Below are positions 62,298-64,000 of a DNA stretch of 64,000 bases, one piece after another (the stretch's first letter is position 1; every line of letters begins with the position of its first letter). Source of the stretch: Gordoniibacillus kamchatkensis (GTDB lineage: Bacteria; Bacillota; Bacilli; Paenibacillales; NBRC-103111); contig NZ_JXAK01000019.1 of the NCBI RefSeq assembly GCF_000829455.1, forward strand, positions 1 to 64,000. The letters run 5' to 3'. Below the pieces are notes generated by a model. It made no database searches. It was not told where the DNA came from and saw nothing but the letters and a program-made list of their open reading frames with translations. The position numbers and the translations under genes were made by a program.

Positions 62298-63464
62298 TTA
62301 TTTGAGATATTTCATTGGATCGACTGCATCATAATTCAAATACACACCAAAATGAAGATGGTACCCGGTCGCTCTTCCGGTCATGCCGACTTCACCGATC
62401 TTTTGTCCGCGTTTCACTGTATCGCCTTTCTTAACTACCATTGAGTCGTTCAGCATATGGCCGTAAAGTGTCATGATGCCGTGACCGTGATCAATGATCA
62501 CGCAATTTCCATACCCGCCGTACCACTGGGCAACCGAAACAATGCCATCCTCTGCAGCCAGAATATCGGTTCCCTTCGGTGCGCCGATATCGGTCCCGTC
62601 ATGGAAAGCTCTTTCTCCGGTAAATGGATCTGAGCGATACCCAAACGGTGAGGTAATCGGATAATTGCGGCTGAAAGGCCACGCCAGCTTGCCGCCTTGA
62701 TAAGTCAGTGTCACCTTCTTGCTCTCTTCAATCAATTTCGATTCCTGGGCGGCAAACTGCATCAGTTCTTTCTCTTGCTCAGCGCTTTGTTCGGCTAAAA
62801 CCTGCTCCTGCGAATTCAAAGTTGCTAATTCAACCGTCTTCTGAACTTCTTGCGCAGCCAGCTGCTGTTTCAAATTCTGTTCCTGCGTGACTAGAGCCTT
62901 TTGTTGTTCTTGATCCTTTTCTTGCTGTGCCTCGACTTGCTCAATTTGCTGCTTGTCACGGATGTTAGCAGCGAGCAGCTCCTTCTGTTTCCCAGCCAGC
63001 AAGACTAAATCTTGAACTCGATCCAGGAAATCATTGAAGGTCGTGGAGCCCATCAACACTTCTAAATAGGATTGCGGCCCATTCACATACATAGACTCGA
63101 TCATCTGCTTTAGCTGCCCAGAGCGGGATGTGATGCGCTTGTCAGCTTCCGTCAGTTGTTCCTTCGACTTGCTCAAATCGTCATCAAGATGCGATAAGTT
63201 CGTTTCCAGTGCTGTGAGCTGAGCTGAAGTAGCTTCGAGCTTTTGTTGCAGCTGATCTGCTTCCTGCTGGGTAGCCGCTTTTTCTTGTTTGACGGATGAG
63301 AGCTGCTGCGAGGTCTGAGCTTGCTGTTTCTTCACTTTTTCCTTCTGATCGATAACTTGTTGTAGCTGTTGGCTCACTGCGCCATTCGCCGTATTCGCTT
63401 CCAAGGCAGCCGGTAATACCAAGCTGATTGCAATTATAGTAGAAATAAGTTTATTTCGAGTCAT
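62298..63464 (-). CDS. Peptidoglycan endopeptidase, M23 family with coiled coil (EnvC-like)
   Basis: 388 residues. A signal peptide (LISTIIAISLVLPAALEA) is followed by a long Gln/Glu-rich coiled coil (about 30-265) and the M23 zinc peptidase domain. Zinc ligands are His288 and Asp292 (FHDGTDIG) and His371 in HLHFG (369-373), with TLYGHM also present. The pattern is that of EnvC/NlpD-like proteins; because both M23 metal motifs are intact, it is probably an active enzyme. The stop is only 12 bases from the convergent amidase gene, so the two peptidoglycan hydrolases face each other. Confidence 0.89.
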   Translation of the reverse strand: MTRNKLISTIIAISLVLPAALEANTANGAVSQQLQQVIDQKEKVKKQQAQTSQQLSSVKQEKAATQQEADQLQQKLEATSAQLTALETNLSHLDDDLSKSKEQLTEADKRITSRSGQLKQMIESMYVNGPQSYLEVLMGSTTFNDFLDRVQDLVLLAGKQKELLAANIRDKQQIEQVEAQQEKDQEQQKALVTQEQNLKQQLAAQEVQKTVELATLNSQEQVLAEQSAEQEKELMQFAAQESKLIEESKKVTLTYQGGKLAWPFSRNYPITSPFGYRSDPFTGERAFHDGTDIGAPKGTDILAAEDGIVSVAQWYGGYGNCVIIDHGHGIMTLYGHMLNDSMVVKKGDTVKRGQKIGEVGMTGRATGYHLHFGVYLNYDAVDPMKYLK

Positions 63465-63709
63465 GAATAAAAGTGCATCCTTCCAATTCTACTATTCCGC
63501 TTCTCCCCCTCTCTTTTCGACAATAAGAAGCAAATTCCCTTGTTGTCACGCTGATTTCAACAAATTGTCATTTATCTCTTGCGTTTCTATCCGCCACCTC
63601 TCTTCATATTATTTTGGAATTTGCAATCATACAATTACACCTACTAAAATAAATGGTGATGCTTCGACAATCATTCCCGAAACTTGTTTTTTCTTGTTCA
63701 GGAGGTTTT

Positions 63710-64000
63710 ATGTTGTTTAAAAAATGGTATTTACTACCACTGTTTCTTTTAACAAGTTTACTTATTTGCTCCCCGGTGTCTGCACATTCTTATAGCGTGG
63801 CCTATACTAAAATTGATATATCATCCTCTCAAACCTCGGTCCAGTTTGCTATTGATGACTTGTCCATAATCGAGTGTTTGGATGGAATCGATCTAAATGG
63901 CGACTATAAGTTAGATGCGAACGAACTTGCTGAGAGTCAGGCTAAGATAGCAAAATGGATAGATCAGAATCTCGAGGTTCAAATTAATGGGCAAAAAGTA
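63710..64000 (+). CDS. HupE/UreJ-like protein, N-terminal part (runs off the window)
   Basis: 97 residues are visible. A signal peptide (MLFKKWYLLPLFLLTSLLIC) ending near SAHSYS is followed by an extracytoplasmic domain of the type that precedes the membrane part of HupE/UreJ-family proteins: AHSYSVAYTKIDI, IDLNGDYKLDANEL and LEVQINGQKV. CAGGAGG lies upstream of the ATG. HupE/UreJ members are thought to move nickel or cobalt; the metal and even the complete domain cannot be confirmed because the gene is cut by the window end. Its DNA is AT-richer than the central window. Confidence 0.65.
   Translation, partial: MLFKKWYLLPLFLLTSLLICSPVSAHSYSVAYTKIDISSSQTSVQFAIDDLSIIECLDGIDLNGDYKLDANELAESQAKIAKWIDQNLEVQINGQKV

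Noticed and set aside
1-64000. CRISPR array, tRNA or rRNA genes
   Set aside because: No regularly spaced repeats or recognisable RNA gene patterns were seen on either strand.

Overview
The window looks like chromosomal DNA of a GC-rich, spore-forming Firmicute of the Paenibacillaceae (Paenibacillus/Cohnella-like). The signs are CotS-type spore-coat genes, a YesM/YesN-type two-component system beside a lipoprotein sugar ABC transporter, many AraC-type regulators with N-terminal cupin domains, Gram-positive ribosome binding sites (AGGAGG), CcpA-type cre boxes, an ECF41 sigma factor and a XerS recombinase. No rRNA, tRNA or CRISPR array was seen.

Layout. 1-98: 3' end of a group II intron. 0.3-3.3 kb: spore-coat-like cluster (CotS kinase-like protein, GT4 glycosyltransferase, HipA-like kinase). 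3.4-5.4 kb: a DUF6530-like protein, a degenerate GIY-YIG protein and an AraC regulator. 5.5-7.2 kb: AT-rich reverse-strand island with a sugar formyltransferase and a WbqC-family protein. 7.6-16.5 kb: family-5 ABC importer operon with two small membrane proteins, a TIM-barrel isomerase and a DeoR regulator. 16.6-25.8 kb: ASRT-like sensor plus AraC, then Gfo/Idh oxidoreductases, an isomerase, three sulfatase-fold enzymes and an APS kinase. 26-33 kb: NHL protein, AraC/phytanoyl dioxygenase divergon, hygromycin-kinase-like and aminoglycoside-adenylyltransferase-like genes, and an orphan family-5 binding protein. 33-35 kb: HAD phosphatase and a CxxC peroxidase-like gene with its ECF41 sigma factor. 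35.3-44.1 kb: CUT1 sugar importer, ROK regulator, three Gfo/Idh enzymes and one isomerase. 44.1-46.5 kb: large COG5610-type protein. 46.9-55.7 kb: YesN/YesM pair, a second CUT1 importer, Gfo/Idh and isomerase. 55.8-57.1 kb: small genes. 57.1-59.3 kb: AraC regulator and unsaturated glucuronyl hydrolase. 59.4-64 kb: XerS with a dif-like site, two peptidoglycan hydrolases and a HupE/UreJ-like start.

How it fits together. Most of the window is carbohydrate catabolism: three import systems, each tied to its own regulator and to Gfo/Idh dehydrogenases with TIM-barrel isomerases. The sulfatase-fold enzymes and the glucuronyl hydrolase suggest uronic-acid-containing, possibly sulfated, glycans as substrates. 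That is inference from families and context.

A striking feature of the sequence is that seven otherwise well-conserved genes are each broken by one apparent missing base, always in the -1 direction. This is more likely a sequencing or assembly artefact than gene decay. Each is listed as a frameshifted gene with the break point given.
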